Assembly: GCF_030445035.2 (NCBI RefSeq)
Contig: NC_080673.1
Coordinates: 156,980,216-157,044,215, forward strand
DNA: 64,000 nucleotides
Source of the DNA: Dasypus novemcinctus
Taxonomy: Eukaryota > Chordata > Mammalia > Cingulata > Dasypodidae
Reading direction: 5' to 3'
Below the pieces are notes generated by a model. That model ran no database searches and had not been told where the DNA came from. It saw only the letters and a list, made by a program, of their open reading frames with translations. Positions 11,719 to 23,224 of the stretch are shown one piece after another (within the stretch, counting starts at the first letter, position 1; each line of letters opens with the position of its first letter). A program made the position numbers and the translations under genes.

Positions 11719-12202
11719 ATTAATAATTTTAGTTACACAAGCCATTTCAGTTTAAGTTGCCTTTTTGTATATTGCATTCTTCTTCTCAAGTCTGATCTTT
11801 GTCATGTGTGAATTTTTCTAACACTGAATCTTTGCTGTAAAAATATATGATGTGCTACAAACACATATCATAATAAATTGTTATTGCCTTATGCACACTA
11901 TGAAACATTTATTGCAAATTGCCTAATTTATTTTTCACTTATGTACAGTTTCTTATGTACATTTTTAAGATACTTGTGGCCTGTTCTATAAACATTCCTA
12001 TACTCTTCCTTAATACTTATTTGCATGAAAGAAGCTTGGATTTTATTTGCTTGTGTGTATAATATGGCCACTAAGTCAACTTCAGTATTTGGCTTTCTTT
12101 TCTGTAGTTCAGATTTTTCCTAGTTTTGTTTATATTCTAAAGCAATGTTAAAATCTTGCTTTTGTTTCCTACTTTCCAAATAAATTCTCTAAATTATTTT
12201 TT
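11719..12202 (+). mobile_element. unidentified insert in L1, possible 3'-UTR retrocopy
   Basis: The L1 match is lost here and resumes at about 12210. Flanks are aaaagtattg (11709-11718) and aaaagtatcg (12203-12212), consistent with a 10-bp TSD with one mismatch. Inside, + strand, there is no open frame. AATAAA hexamers occur near 11870 and 12179, the latter about 20 bases before an A-rich end. This fits a reverse-transcribed 3' UTR. The source transcript is not recognised. Confidence 0.45.
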
Positions 12203-12755
12203 AAAAGTATCGCTATAAAGTCTTGAAACTAGATAGACATATTCCTTCTTTCATTCTTCTTTTTCAAAATTGTTTTAGTTATTCTAGTTCTTTAGCCTTT
12301 CCATATAAGTTTTAGAATAATCTTTATATGTACGAAACTCTTGCTAGGATTTTGATAGGAATTGTGTAAAACCTGTTTATCAATTTGGGGAGAACTGACA
12401 TATTTAGTATGCTGAGTATTTCAATCTGTGAAAACAGTATGTCTTTTCATTTGTTTAAGTCTTTGATTTCTTTTATCAGCAGCCTGTAGTTTTCAGCATA
12501 AAATCCTGTACATATTTTGTTGGATATACACTTATTCAATTTTTAAAACAACGTGAAAGTATTTTCTTTGTATTATATTTTTAAATTTTGGTGTCCACAT
12601 GGTCATTACTAGTATACAGATTTTCATATTTTTATCTTCAGTCCTGCAACCTTCCTGAACTCACTTATTAGTTCTAGGAGTTTTTGTATAACTTCTTGGG
12701 AATTTTTTTAATGTAGACAATGATGTCATCTGCAAATCATTTCTTCCTTTCTAGT

Positions 12756-13405
12756 CGTATTAGTCAGCCAAAGGGGTGCTGATGCAAAATACCAGAAATT
12801 GGTTAGTTTTTATAAAGGGTATTTATTTGGGATAGGAGTTTACAGATACCAGGCCATAGAGCATAAGTTACTTCCCTCACCAAAGTCTATTTTCACGTGT
12901 TGGAGCAAGATGGCTGCTGATAATCTGTGAGGGTTCAGGCTTCCTGGGTTCCTTGGGCTCAGCGCCTCTGTTTTCTCCACAAGGACCGTTGTAGACTATG
13001 AGGCACTCTAGACTTTGCCTCTCTCCACAAGGTCAGTAGTAGACTATCAGTTGAAAGGCTCTGTCTCTCTCCCTGGGGTTTCTGCCATGTCTAAGGAGCC
13101 ATCTCTATTCCTCTGTGTTCTTCTCCTGGCTCAGGTCCTCTCTTCCCTCGGCTTGCTTCTGTTTCCTCTGCATGCTGACTTCCTGGGGCTCCAGCTTAAG
13201 ACTTCAGCATCAAACTCCAACATCAAAACTCCAATACCAGAAAACCCTCAGCATCAAAAAGCTTCAACTCTGTCCTTTGCCACGCCTCTTATCTGTGGCC
13301 CAATCAAAGCCCTAATCATAATTTAATCATGCCCAGGTACAGACCAGATTACAAATATAATCCAATATCTATTTTTGGAATTCATAATTATATCAAACTG
13401 CTACA
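12756..13405 (-). mobile_element. MaLR-like solo LTR with 5-bp TSD
   Basis: On the minus strand it reads TGTAGCAGTTTGATAT to GACTAATACG. TSDs ctagt lie at 12751-12755 and 13406-13410. Inside are caccaaagtctattttcacg, gagcaagatggctgc and the aataaa-like reversed block ataaagggtatttatttggg. Same family as 25315, 37788 and 38577. No retroviral genes. The 103-codon frame inside it is incidental. Confidence 0.78.
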
Positions 13406-15757
13406 CTAGTCTATATACCTTTTATTTCCTTCGCTTGCCTGATTATTCTGGCTACAACTTTCAGCATTATGTTGACTAAGAATGGTGAGAGCAGATACCT
13501 TGCCTCATTCTTGATCTTAGGGAGAAAGTATTCAGTGCTTCGTTATTAAGTATGTTAGTTGTAGATTGGTTGTAGATGCTTTTTAACAAGTTGAGGAAAT
13601 TCTCCATTATTCTTATTTTTCTGAAAAATTTTATCACATGTTGAATTTTGTCAAATGCTTTATCTGCATTGATTGATATGATTGTGTGGCTTCTTTAGCC
13701 TGTTTAGACATGGATTATATTGATTACTTTTCAAATATTGAATCAGTCTTGTATCTTTGGAATAAACTCATTTGGTAATGGAGTATAATTCTTTATATGT
13801 ATTGCTGAATTCTATTTACTAATTTTTGTTAAGGAATTTTTTTTTAATGTCATGCTATATTTCCCATCATCCATTATCAAAAATTTTTTCTTATCTCAAA
13901 CAAACTCTTTCCTCTTTCCAACATATGCATTTTATGTTATAAATTTCTCTCTCAGTACTGTTCAACAGTTTCCCTCAAATTTTGATATATTTTCATTTTC
14001 ATTTAGTTCAAGTATTTTTTTTTGTCCCTTAAAACTTCCCCTCTGACCCATGGATTATTTATAAATATATTGTTTAGTTTCCAAGTGTCGGGAGATTTTC
14101 CTACTATCTTTCTTTTATTGATTTCTAGTTTGAATCCATTGTGGTCAGAGAACATATCCTGTATATTTCAATTATTTTAAATTTGTTGAGGTTTGCTTTA
14201 TGGCCAAGAATTTGGTCCATCTTGATATGTGTTCCATGGGCACTTGAAAAAAATATATACTTAACTTTGTTATTGGGTGGAGTATTCCATAAGTTCCTAT
14301 TAGATTCTATTGTTTGATGGCATCGTTAAGCTCTTTAATATCCTTATTGAATTTTTGTCTACTTGCTTTATTAGTTGTTGAGAGGGGAATATTTTTAGAA
14401 ATCTGTCTTGATTTCTCTATGGTGTTTTCAGGTGTTTTTCTTTGTATACAATTTTTCGTGGTTGTATTAGGTTTAATATTACATACATAACATATCAAGG
14501 GCTACTGGTGTCATCATTTTACCAGTTTGAGGTAAGTGGAGAAACTTTAGCTTCCTTTATGTCCCTTTACTCTCCCCAATTTATAATTGTCCTGAATATT
14601 TCCTTATGTAATTTTACAACTATGGCAGACTGCATTATAATTTTTGCTTTATCTGAGACTATCTTGATTTCCTCTTCATTCTTGAAGGATATTCTCACAG
14701 GATCTAGTATTCTGGGTTGATAGTTATTTTCTTTCAGCACTTGCAAAATATTCCTTCTCAATGGTTCCTGATGGGAAATCTGCTATTATTAAATTTGTTA
14801 CCCTCCTAGGGTAAGGTGTCATTCTCTCTCATTGCTTTCAAATTTTCCTTTGTTTTTAGTTTTAAGAAGTTCAGCTATAATGTGTCTTGGTGGGGATTCA
14901 TTTATACTTATCCTCTTAAGGTTTGTTCAATTTATTGATTTTCAGGTTTATGCCTTTTGCTAAAATTTCTGGGAAGTTTTCAGCCATTACTTCTTTGAGC
15001 ACTTTTTCAGCCTTACCCTCTTTCTCCTTTCTTTCTCTGAGACCCCGATGACACAAATGTCAGTTCTTTTGTTAGAGTCCCATAGGCCTGTTTGTATTTT
15101 TTGTGGTTGTTGTTTTTGTTTTGTTTGTTTTTGTTTTTTGTCTTTTTGTCTCTGTTGTTGAGCTTGGGTAATTTTTTATTGTTCTGTCTTCAATAGCAAT
15201 AATTCTTCCTTTGTCCGTTCCATTCATTTGTCGACCCCATCCATTGGGTTTTCACTTTTGGTTATTATGTTTTTTGGTTCTAAAATTTCCATTTGTTGCC
15301 TATTTTATATCTTCCTTTTCTTTTCTGAGATTTTCCTTCTTTTCACTTGTTTCAAGTGTGTTTGTAATTGCTCATTGAAACAGTTTTATGATGGCTATTT
15401 TAAACACTTTGCTAATTCTAACATCTCTGTCATCTCAGTGCTGGCATCTATTGATTGCCTTTTTTTCATTCAATTTGACATCTTCCTGGTTCTTGATATA
15501 ACGAGTTAATTTATATTTATATATATTTAAGTGAATTGAAATTAAAATATGTCTAAATGGTTTTTATACTTTACTCAAGTTTGAGAAACATGACATGGGT
15601 GACCACATGGCTCAAGGCCTGTATCATGAATCCCTAAAGATATTCATGTTTCACTCCAGGTTGTCTCATGTATATGAAAAGATTAAGGAGCTGGGGCCTT
15701 GACTCTATGGAACAACATGCAAGACACAAACTCCTATTTAAGCCACTAATGAAGGGT

Positions 15758-16257
15758 GTATTTGTTTCCCATTGCTACTGTAACAAATTACCACAAACTT
15801 AGAGACTTAAAATAACATAAATTTATTATCTTACAGTTCTGGAGGTCAGAAGTCCAAAATCAGTCTCAGTAGGCTAAAATAAAGGTATTGACAGGGCTGC
15901 TTCCTTCTTAAGGCTCTAGGAGAGGATCCATTTTCTCACCTTTTCTAGCTTCTAGATGATGCCTGTATTTCTCAGCCTTGGTCCCTTACTCTATCTTCAA
16001 GGCCTTCAGTGTAGTATTTTCAAATCTTCCACTTTCTCTTTCTCTACCCTCTGCTTCTGTATGCACATCTCCTTTGTTGACTGACACTCTGGCCTACCTC
16101 TTATAAGAAACCTTGAGATTATGTTGGGCCCACCTGGATAATTTCCCCATCTGAAGATCCTTAATCCTATCTACAAAGTCCTTTTTTTCATGTAAGTTAA
16201 GATATTCAATTTCCAGGGATTTGGGCATCTTTGGAGGCTGGTATTAAGCCTACCACA
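15758..16257 (-). mobile_element. MLT1-like solo LTR
   Basis: Antisense MaLR landmarks are in order: tttcccattgctactgtaac, caaattaccacaaactt, acagttctggaggtcagaag, tcttataagaaaccttg, gggcccacctggata. The ends are near gtatttg and taccaca. The pentamer agggt occurs on both sides (15753-15757 and 16258-16262), consistent with a 5-bp TSD. Confidence 0.65.
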
Positions 16258-16293
16258 AGGGTCTGTGGTACTTGCACCTAAATAATTGACCTT

Positions 16294-16425
16294 TTCACTA
16301 GAACATAAACTTCACCAAAACAGGGAGGTTTGTCTGGTTCATTCACCAATATTTTCTCAGAACCTAGAACAGTGTCTGGTACATGGGATCCACTTAATAA
16401 AATGTGTCCAATGAATGAATGCATA
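16294..16425 (+). mobile_element. L2 3'-end remnant
   Basis: The block ctagaacataaacttcacc, then aacctagaacagtgtctgg, then cacttaataaaatgtgtcc matches the order of the ancient L2 3' end. Strongly diverged. Confidence 0.5.
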
Positions 16426-16431
16426 TCTTTA

Positions 16432-16864
16432 TGTATTAGTTAGGGTTCTCTAGGGAAACAGAACCTATAGGAAATATCTGTAAATAACATGAGATTTTAT
16501 GAAGTTGTCTCACATGACTGTGGGGATACACAGGCCTAAATTCTGTAGGGCAGGCCACAAACCAGGGGTTCCGATGAAGGTCCTTGATGGGTTCCCCAGG
16601 AGATAATGGCTCTCTGAAGTAGAGATGGGAATTCTTTCTCTGAAATCACTTCTCCTTTTAAGGCCTTCATTTGATTGAATGAGAAGTCACTCATTGCTGA
16701 TGGCAATCTCCTCAGTTGATTGTAGATATAACCAGCCATCAATCAACTCACTGATGATTAAAGTCCATGAAACGTCCTTGTATTACAATTAACCCAGTGC
16801 TTGCTTGACCAGATAACTGGGCACCATCACCTGGCTGAGTTGACACATTAGCCTAACCATCACA
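16432..16864 (-). mobile_element. ERVL-type (MLT2-like) solo LTR
   Basis: Left end tgtattagttagggttctc and right end gttgacacattagcctaaccatcaca are the reversed ends of an MLT2-class LTR. Internal blocks are gaaacagaacctatagg, gccttcatttgattgaatga and ccagataactgggcacc. Flanks cttta and ctcta may be a 5-bp TSD with one change. Solo, no coding potential. Confidence 0.72.
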
Positions 16865-17291
16865 CTCTAATTAGGGAATTTTAAATTTTGTTATAGAAAT
16901 GAAATCTCTGACGTTAATATATGTATCCTGAGTTTAATTCATTGCCATTTTTTGAAGTTTTTGCTCAGTCTTATGAATGAACTCTACATTCATTCATTTT
17001 ACTCAGCAGACACTTGTAGAGAGCCAATGTTTATTAAAAAGAGTATAGAGATGTGGCTTTTGCACTTCAGGGGCTTAAGACAAAGTATGGGAGGCATATG
17101 CAAGCAAATCACTATTCCAGTGTGAGAAGGACAAACACAAACAAAGTGAATGCTCAAAGGTAGTTGAGAGGTGATGGAATCCAATTCTGGGGATGCCAAG
17201 GAAGGCCTCATAATAGGAGATGGTTGAGATGAATCTTGAAGCATGGGAAGGAGTTAACCAGGTTTGAAAGAGAAATGGCATATACCACAAG

Positions 17292-17685
17292 TGTTATGGA
17301 TTGGATTGCATCCCCCACAAAGACATGCTCAAGTCCTAAACCTGGGTCCTGTGGATGTGACCTCCTTTGTAAATAAGACCTTGAAGATGATATTATATTA
17401 GCTAAAATGAGGCAAAACTGAATCATGATGGGCCTTAATCCAACAAGACCTTATATGCAGAGGAAAATGAACACAGGAGTGAGTACAGCCATGTGACAGA
17501 GGCAGAGATTGAGATATGAACTGCCAGCAAACCATCACCAGAACTCTACAGACTTCAGAGAATGCATAACCTGTCCATATCTTCATTTTGGACTTTGATG
17601 CTCCCAAACTGTGAGACAATAAATTACTGTTGTTTAAGCCAATCTCTCTGTAGTGTTTATTACAGTAGCCCTGACAAACTAAGAC
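17292..17685 (+). mobile_element. MLT1-type solo LTR
   Basis: It begins TGTTATGGATTGGATTGCATC, then gtcctgtggatgtgacctc, ctgaatcatgatgggcctta, gtgagacaataaattactg, and ends agccctgacaaactaagac. It sits in older, unassigned sequence (16985-17291 and 17690 on) that resembles a single ancient interspersed repeat; I could not name that repeat. Confidence 0.7.
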
Positions 17686-18123
17686 CGTATGGATAGAGGG
17701 GTGAACTAAGTAAGGCATGTTTGAGAAACTGTGTTTATGGTGATTCAAGTAAATTATTGGGTATGCTGGGTGACTGAAAAAAATAAGGGAAAGTAAACAA
17801 TTTTTAAGGTTGGGTCTTATATACCACATATTTTAAAAATACATTTATTACTTCTAAAAATTTTGCATGATCTTCTAAGTATACATAATCATGAGAGTTA
17901 CAAAGAGTGATATTTTTCTTTCTTTCTGTAATATTTTATGCTTTTTAATTTATTTCTCTTCTCTAATATCTATTAGCTGTATATCTAAGGTAGTCAGAAC
18001 TCGAAATATAATGTAAAGAGAGCTAAAGAGTTAGAGGAAATATCAGGAAAAAAATCACTATTTAAAATTGAAAATAACCAATTTCCTTTATTAACCATCT
18101 GCAGAAGAGACAGTTTGTGAAAT
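17686..18123. other. unassigned AT-rich DNA
   Basis: The first 80 bases probably continue the repeat interrupted by the LTR. The rest shows nothing recognisable. Confidence 0.45.
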
Positions 18124-18360
18124 TGTTGCTGAGATTTTGGAAAACATCATTTTTTGGGGGTCAAGGATATCAAAGTATCCATTGACCAGGAGGCGCAGTG
18201 GTGCTCAGAGATGTATTCACCAAATGCAATGAATGTCTCATGATGACTGAGGAGGTTATTGTTATGGGGGGAGGAGTGGGGTGAGGGGGGTAGGGGGTAT
18301 ATGGGGACCTCATATTTTTTGAATGTAACATTAAAAAAATAAAGACAAAAAAACCCTTAA
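18124..18360 (+). mobile_element. L1 3' end, same family as 4046
   Basis: It shares accaaatgcaatgaatgtc, a G-rich tract (18266-18298), the cctcatattttttgaatg block and an A-rich tail with the copies at 4046 (+) and 51170 (-). No clear target-site duplication is visible, so the left boundary is approximate. Confidence 0.62.
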
Positions 18361-18837
18361 AAAATAAAGAAATTAGCAAAAATGAACTACACTGCTGTCT
18401 AGAAAGGATTGTTAACAAAAATATTGTTTCATGGCTTCTAAAAGGACGTCTGTGAGTAAGAATTTGTCCATGTTGATCTGGTATAGTATGATCTACCAGC
18501 CCTTGTTTTAAGCTGATTCCATCAGGGAGGTCTCACCAAGAAGAGGGGAAGGTGGTTCCCCCAAAATTAAAATCAAAGTGCTATTTCCAGAAGTCGTGGG
18601 AAGAGATGATAATCAAACGAAAACAACAAACACCTGCTGAACTCTGGATCAGCAGGTGCAAGTAGATTCTAGAGCTGCAAAGTTGAGGACAATCCTCTCA
18701 ACTGGTGTCTTCAGAAAGGAATTGTCACATCGAGTGTCCTTCACTAGTTAGTTAGATAACTTCTAGAACTTTAACCCTAACTTTAGATATAATTAGTACT
18801 ATCTTAAACAGGAGTGATAATAAAGGAAATTGTTGTT
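18361..18837. other. unassigned DNA containing a short hairpin
   Basis: No recognised repeat or gene. A perfect 10-bp inverted repeat (cacctgctga / tcagcaggtg) with an 8-base spacer lies at 18631-18658. Confidence 0.5.
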
Positions 18838-19000
18838 TGTTCCTGTTTTTAAGGGAATATCACTGCTGTTTCTCAATTAAATATGACTTTGGCTCCTGTA
18901 TCAAATATATTTTTTACTAAGATAAGGATAAAATCAATAATAAATTGAACTTAATCATATCAAATGCCTTTGTCTGGGGGTTTTGTCTGAATTTTCCTTT
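18838..19000 (-). mobile_element. L1 ORF2 fragment, antisense
   Basis: The text tcactgctgtttctcaatta, atatgactttggctcctgta and catatcaaatgcctttgtct follows the antisense order of L1 ORF2. Diverged and short. Confidence 0.42.
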
Positions 19001-19074
19001 CCCTTTAATATTGCAATATTTTTTATTGCCTTCATTATTATTTTAGTTTCCTCTTTGTTTTTAAAACTTCTTAC

Positions 19075-19509
19075 TGTGGGAAACAAAGGCATATTGTTTC
19101 CATTAAGCAAGTTACTTCCTTGACCACTGAGACGTGGCTTTACGTGCAGGTCACAAGGCCAGCAAGGAGATATGTGTGTTCAGGTGGAACAAGGCAAAGT
19201 GAGCAACAAGATTTATAGGCTTGTTTATAGAATAGTGTTAAAGAACACAGTGATTTTGTACCTAGAGGTGTAATCATGTAGGTTCTGTACATTAGATGTG
19301 TATCTACTTTTACTGGAATGGGTTGATGTAATGGTAATAACTAACTAGGAATAATTGCCTGCTTTCATGCTCTGAAGGGGTATAAAAGGAAGCCCCTGAA
19401 ATTAATAAACTTGTCTGATGAGCTTGAGGATTCAATGCTCTCAGATCCCCTGATCCCAATCTCTCTTTGTTTTTCATTCCCGATACCCTTCGGGTCAATG
19501 ATTCCAACA
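19075..19509 (+). mobile_element. ERV solo LTR with 6-bp TSD (class II-like)
   Basis: It starts TGTGGGAAACAAAGGC and ends GATTCCAACA, with perfect 6-bp repeats tcttac at 19069-19074 and 19510-19515. It holds a TATA box (tataaaag, 19381-19388) and a poly(A) signal AATAAA (19404-19409), the U3-R layout of an intact LTR. A 6-bp TSD is typical of class II (beta-like) ERVs and differs from the 5-bp MaLR copies. No internal retroviral sequence is present, so recombination between two LTRs is the likely origin. Confidence 0.78.
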
Positions 19510-19521
19510 TCTTACCAATTA

Positions 19522-19614
19522 CTATTATTATTATTTTAGGAAGTACCAGGGATTGACCCTGGTACCTTGTACATGGGAAGCAGGTGCTCAAACCACTGAG
19601 CTACACCTGCTCCC
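19522..19614 (-). mobile_element. DAS-SINE monomer
   Basis: Single reversed tRNA-like head: ggaagtaccagggattgacc, gggaagcaggtgctcaaacc, ctgagctacacctgctccc. It is preceded by an ATT-rich tail. It sits just 3' of the solo LTR. Confidence 0.85.
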
Positions 19615-20404
19615 TAATTATTTTTTTTTCTCATGATTCACAAGCCTTCCTATTGCTGTGAAATGTCACCCTACACTCTTGGTGTGTTGTTCATTTAGCA
19701 AATATTTATTGAGTACTCTTTGTGTGACTAACATGGTTCCAGGTCTGGGACTGAGCAGTAAATAAGACAGTCAAGTGCTCATGGAACTTCTGTAAAAAGG
19801 AAGCATATGGCTATTTAAAAAGTGCCACAAAGAGGTTGCCTGGGAGTGGGTGGGGTAGGAGAGCAGGCCACAAAAAATAGGGTAATCTGTGAAGGTCTCT
19901 CTAAGGAGGTAACATTTGAGCTGAGACCTGAATGTTGATATGCTAATCTGGGTCCTCCAAGATGCCCAGAAGGGATTACCCGTGCCAGAGATTTCTTAGG
20001 GAAATTAGGCAGGAAGCCCGAGGAGGTGGGGGAACCTTCGGATGGCAAGGCAAGTCTGATCCTAGGTGAGGGAGAGAGGGAAAGAAGGAAAGTTGGGAGG
20101 AAACCTCTTAAATTGTAGTGCAATTCCAAGAGAGTTTGTCTAGGTTGTCGGAGAATTCTGTAGCCTGTCAGAGAAGTCCCATTCCTCCCAGGGTAGGTCT
20201 ACTTCAGTATCCTTGCCTGCTCAGTCTGTTGTGGAGAACCACCTGTGAGAAGTGTGGTCAATTGCCAATGCAGTGAAAGTCACATTTTCACGCCTGCCAC
20301 AGTTGAGGAGCCAGCCTTGAAAAGATTTAAGGGGAGAGAATTCTAGGTAGAATAAACAGCAAGTACAACCAACACCTTAGGCCAGAATATGCTAAAAACA
20401 ATTT
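19615..20404. other. unassigned, with an ancient repeat
   Basis: The block cagcaaatatttattgagtac-like text at 19695, gtaacatttgagctgagac (19909) and aataaacagcaagtacaacc (20350) resembles a widespread ancient mammalian repeat (L2/MER class) broken by other sequence. I cannot name it confidently. No gene is seen. Confidence 0.35.
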
Positions 20405-20670
20405 GAGCTAAAATTCACATGACATAAAATTAACCATTTTAAAGTGTACAGCTCAGTGGCATTTAGTACATTCAAAATGTTGTGCAACCCAACGGTGTGG
20501 TGTGTTGGTGAAGGGTTGTTGTATGGAAATTCTACAAGTGGGCATGATTGTTTTGTAAGTTCACAACTTCTGTAATAAAAAAAATATTTTAAAAAAATGT
20601 TGTGTAATCATCATCTCTATCTACTTCCAGAACATTTGCGTCCCGCAAAAGGAAACCCCATATTCATTCA
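20405..20670 (-). mobile_element. antisense L1 3'-region fragment, interrupted
   Basis: The text ataaaattaaccattttaaa, gtacagctcagtggcattta and, after a short insert, cttccagaacatttgcgtc, aaaggaaaccccatattc matches antisense L1 3' sequence in order. It is split at 20488 by a short retroposed tail. Confidence 0.55.
20488..20593 (+). mobile_element. very short L1-type 3'-end insertion
   Basis: About 106 bases ending in ctgtaataaaaaaaata. Flanks aaaatgttgtgcaa (20474-20487) and aaaatgttgtgtaa (20594-20607) form a 14-bp TSD with one mismatch. The body is G/T-rich, then gggcatgattgttttgtaag. Probably an extremely 5'-truncated LINE copy. Confidence 0.5.
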
Positions 20671-21054
20671 TTCCCTATTTAGAGTGCACTTTTTATTCAC
20701 ACTAATAATACTGAAAATTATGTGACATCGTGGCTCATTTTAGCTAAACATCATACGCTATTAATTTGGCGATATAATGGACTCCCTTGAAGTTCTATTT
20801 AGATTCTAATCCAAAACATATACTGGCCAGACCAAGGCGGTTTCACACAACGTGTTTCTCATCTTTACCTCTGACTCTTCTTCTAGGCATATTTTGTCAC
20901 TGCTTCTATAACTTCTCTTTTGGCTTCTGTACTTTAAAAAGTATGTACTTACTCTTAAATCAACATATAAATATTATAAAGGGAAATATTTTTCGAAAAT
21001 ACCACATGATCCACCATTCAAAGATTATTTTCTCTGGCAGCTTTGCTTGGCTAA
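20671..21054. other. unassigned DNA
   Basis: A 109-codon + frame (20787-21116) runs through here and into the following MIR, so it is not a gene. Nothing else is recognised. Confidence 0.5.
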
Positions 21055-21290
21055 AGTGCAAACTCCGGAGTCATACTGCTTATGTATGTTCAAATCCTGA
21101 TGCTGCCACTCACTAGTTGTGTGACTTTGGGCAAATTACTCGAACTTTCTGTTTCTCAGCTTCCTTATCTGTAAAATGAAACTAATAAAAATACCTATTT
21201 CACACAGTGATGCTAGATGAATTAATCTAATACAGTTAGACCAGAGCCTGGTATCTAGGAACCCCCTCAATAACTGCTAACCATAGTTCT
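21055..21290 (+). mobile_element. MIR SINE
   Basis: Ancient tRNA-derived SINE: gttcaaatcctgatgctgcc (B-box region), then the core ctagttgtgtgactttgggc, cttatctgtaaaatgaaact and a 3' part near ccagagcctggtatctagg. Diverged in the way expected of a pre-placental repeat. Confidence 0.75.
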
Positions 21291-22910
21291 TATTTTCAAT
21301 CCTAAAATGTTTTTAAGTTGCAATCATAGGGCACATAAAAGTTGTATTGTTTCTTTCATTTAATGTTTTTTTTATAAGCCTTCCTTTGCATTTCTTTATT
21401 AACTGACTATTTTTATTGACAGCCTGACAGCCAATACTATTTATATATTTTGCCTAAACATTTTCTCATTATTGGGCATTTAATTATTTTATTATTATAA
21501 ATGATCTTATAAACATATTTTGTATAACTTTTTCTCTTTTTTTTGAATTATTTATTTAGCAGCTATTCCCAAGACTATGATTATTGATTTTGTGCCCTAC
21601 ATTTAAAAATCTTTCCTTCATTCTGTGTAGGTCCAAAGAAGTAACTAGTTTCAGTACTTCACGGAGAGGCAGACTTATCACACCATCAACAATGAAGTCA
21701 TCTTCGTGTAGAAATGATTGATAGTGAGATGAATACCTCTTTCAGGAAACACTATAATGCTATGGAAATTACCCCAATTGTCACTGATGGGTTATGTTGA
21801 TCTAGGTGTTTTGCTTACAGAGCAAGCCTCTCTGGTTTTCTTGAGAAGTAGAGGGACAATAAAGACATTTTCCTCTTTTAATTTTAAACGTTTAAAAGGG
21901 ATTAAACAGGCATCTGAGTTTGCTGCCCTTTCATCAAACTTCTATTAAGTCAAGAATATGAGCCCACCAGAGTTACCCAGCTAGCACCGAGCTAGCACAG
22001 GCTAAGTGAATTGGAAATTAGTTCTTCTAATCACCTAATATCAGTTAACTCTTAATTCAGTGGTTTTTTCCTTTTTGGGATTAGTCAAATCTAATGAAAG
22101 CTCTAAATTCTCCCACATATACATATATGGATAAGAGCATTTTTTTGGAAGAAGATTTTTAAACTTTATTACTTTAATGATATAACTCTCTACATACACA
22201 AACACATGCTTGTTTTCTTTTTTTTGCATACAATTTCAGAAGGGTGTGCCTCCTGCCCCCTTCCTGCCAAAGAACTCTGCTCTGGGGAAATGGTGTTAAC
22301 CAGTCAAAACAAGTGTCTAAATAGGACAGGAGGGCAGGGAAGGTTGGGGTAGGGACAGGAGATCATTAAAGCGAAATTTTAACCAATTCATTCTGAGTAC
22401 AAATCGTGAGGCCCTCATGGGAGTGAAAGAGGAATCCGAAGGCCTTGTTTCAAGTCTGTGCTCCCTTCCCATCCCCCTTTTCTTAACTAATTCTGTGACT
22501 TCGGACAAGTCACTACACCTCTCTGACCCATGGAATTTTGTTAGACTTCTTTCTGGCATTATTGTACTCATTAGAGGAGATATAGTACCAACTCCCAAAG
22601 GAGCATGCAGTATAGTAATTATTACTTGCACTTACCATTCCCAGGTTCCCATGCATCTTCAAGTTGACTGGCCTCCACGTCCACCATATCTAAAGTGGCT
22701 GGGGGCTTTCAATTCCATCACCCTGCTTTATTTCGGTCAAGACACTTCTCATGTTTGAAATGATTTTTTTTTTCTTGTTTATTTCCTGTACTTCTCCCCA
22801 CCGTATAATAAAAGTTCCTTGGTGGGCAGAGCCCTTGACCTCTATTTCCCAGACCTGTAACAGTTCTTCTTGGTGGACACTCAAAAGTTTTGGTGAGTCA
22901 AGTAGCAATG
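21291..22910. other. unassigned DNA with a MIR-like core
   Basis: The stretch ctgtgacttcggacaagtca (22494-22513) and its neighbourhood resemble a MIR core. The rest is unremarkable AT-rich DNA with no convincing exon or RNA gene. Confidence 0.45.
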
Positions 22911-23120
22911 GTTAAAAGCGTAGACTGCAGAAGAGGACCACTGTGTTGAATTTCAGCTTCTCAAGTTACTGGTTGGGTGACCCTGGGCAAGTTATTTAAC
23001 TTCTCTATGCCTTAGTTTCCTCACACGTACAATGAGAGATTCTAAATACCTCTTTCCTAGTATTATTAATACATGTGAAGAATTTAGAACAGTGCCTGTC
23101 TTCTGTAAGTGTTGGTTCCT
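22911..23120 (+). mobile_element. MIR SINE
   Basis: Core ggtgaccctgggcaagttat, then cttctctatgccttagtttcc, cacgtacaatgagag and gaacagtgcctgtcttctg in order. It lies immediately upstream of the CpG island. Confidence 0.78.
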
Positions 23121-23224
23121 ACTCTTCAATGAGTGAATGAAGTGTTAACATGTTAATAATGAGTGCAACTGACCTTCTCCGAGGTCCTAAGTGTGACAGT
23201 AAAATGACTTGTTCTTTTTGTAAA

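Larger units (their letters stand above)
10716..15500 (-). mobile_element. long antisense L1 copy (ORF2 then ORF1 remnants), interrupted
   Basis: Read on the minus strand, ORF1 sequence lies at about 15500-14567 and ORF2 sequence from about 14560 leftwards. A frame at 14761-14567 contains LKENNYQPRIL and SFKNEEEIK, which resemble the C-terminal domain of L1 ORF1p. ORF2 landmarks in antisense include ttgaatttgtcaaatgcttt-like text near 13640, ccatggattatttataaat (14048) and tccattgtggtcagagaac (14136). It is broken by stops and frameshifts and has internal deletions. It carries a DAS-SINE (10771), an unidentified insert (11719) and an LTR (12756). Confidence 0.8.

Noticed and set aside
18631..18658. 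10-bp hairpin as a terminator or miRNA
   Set aside because: Arms are too short for a pre-miRNA, and bacterial terminators are irrelevant here.
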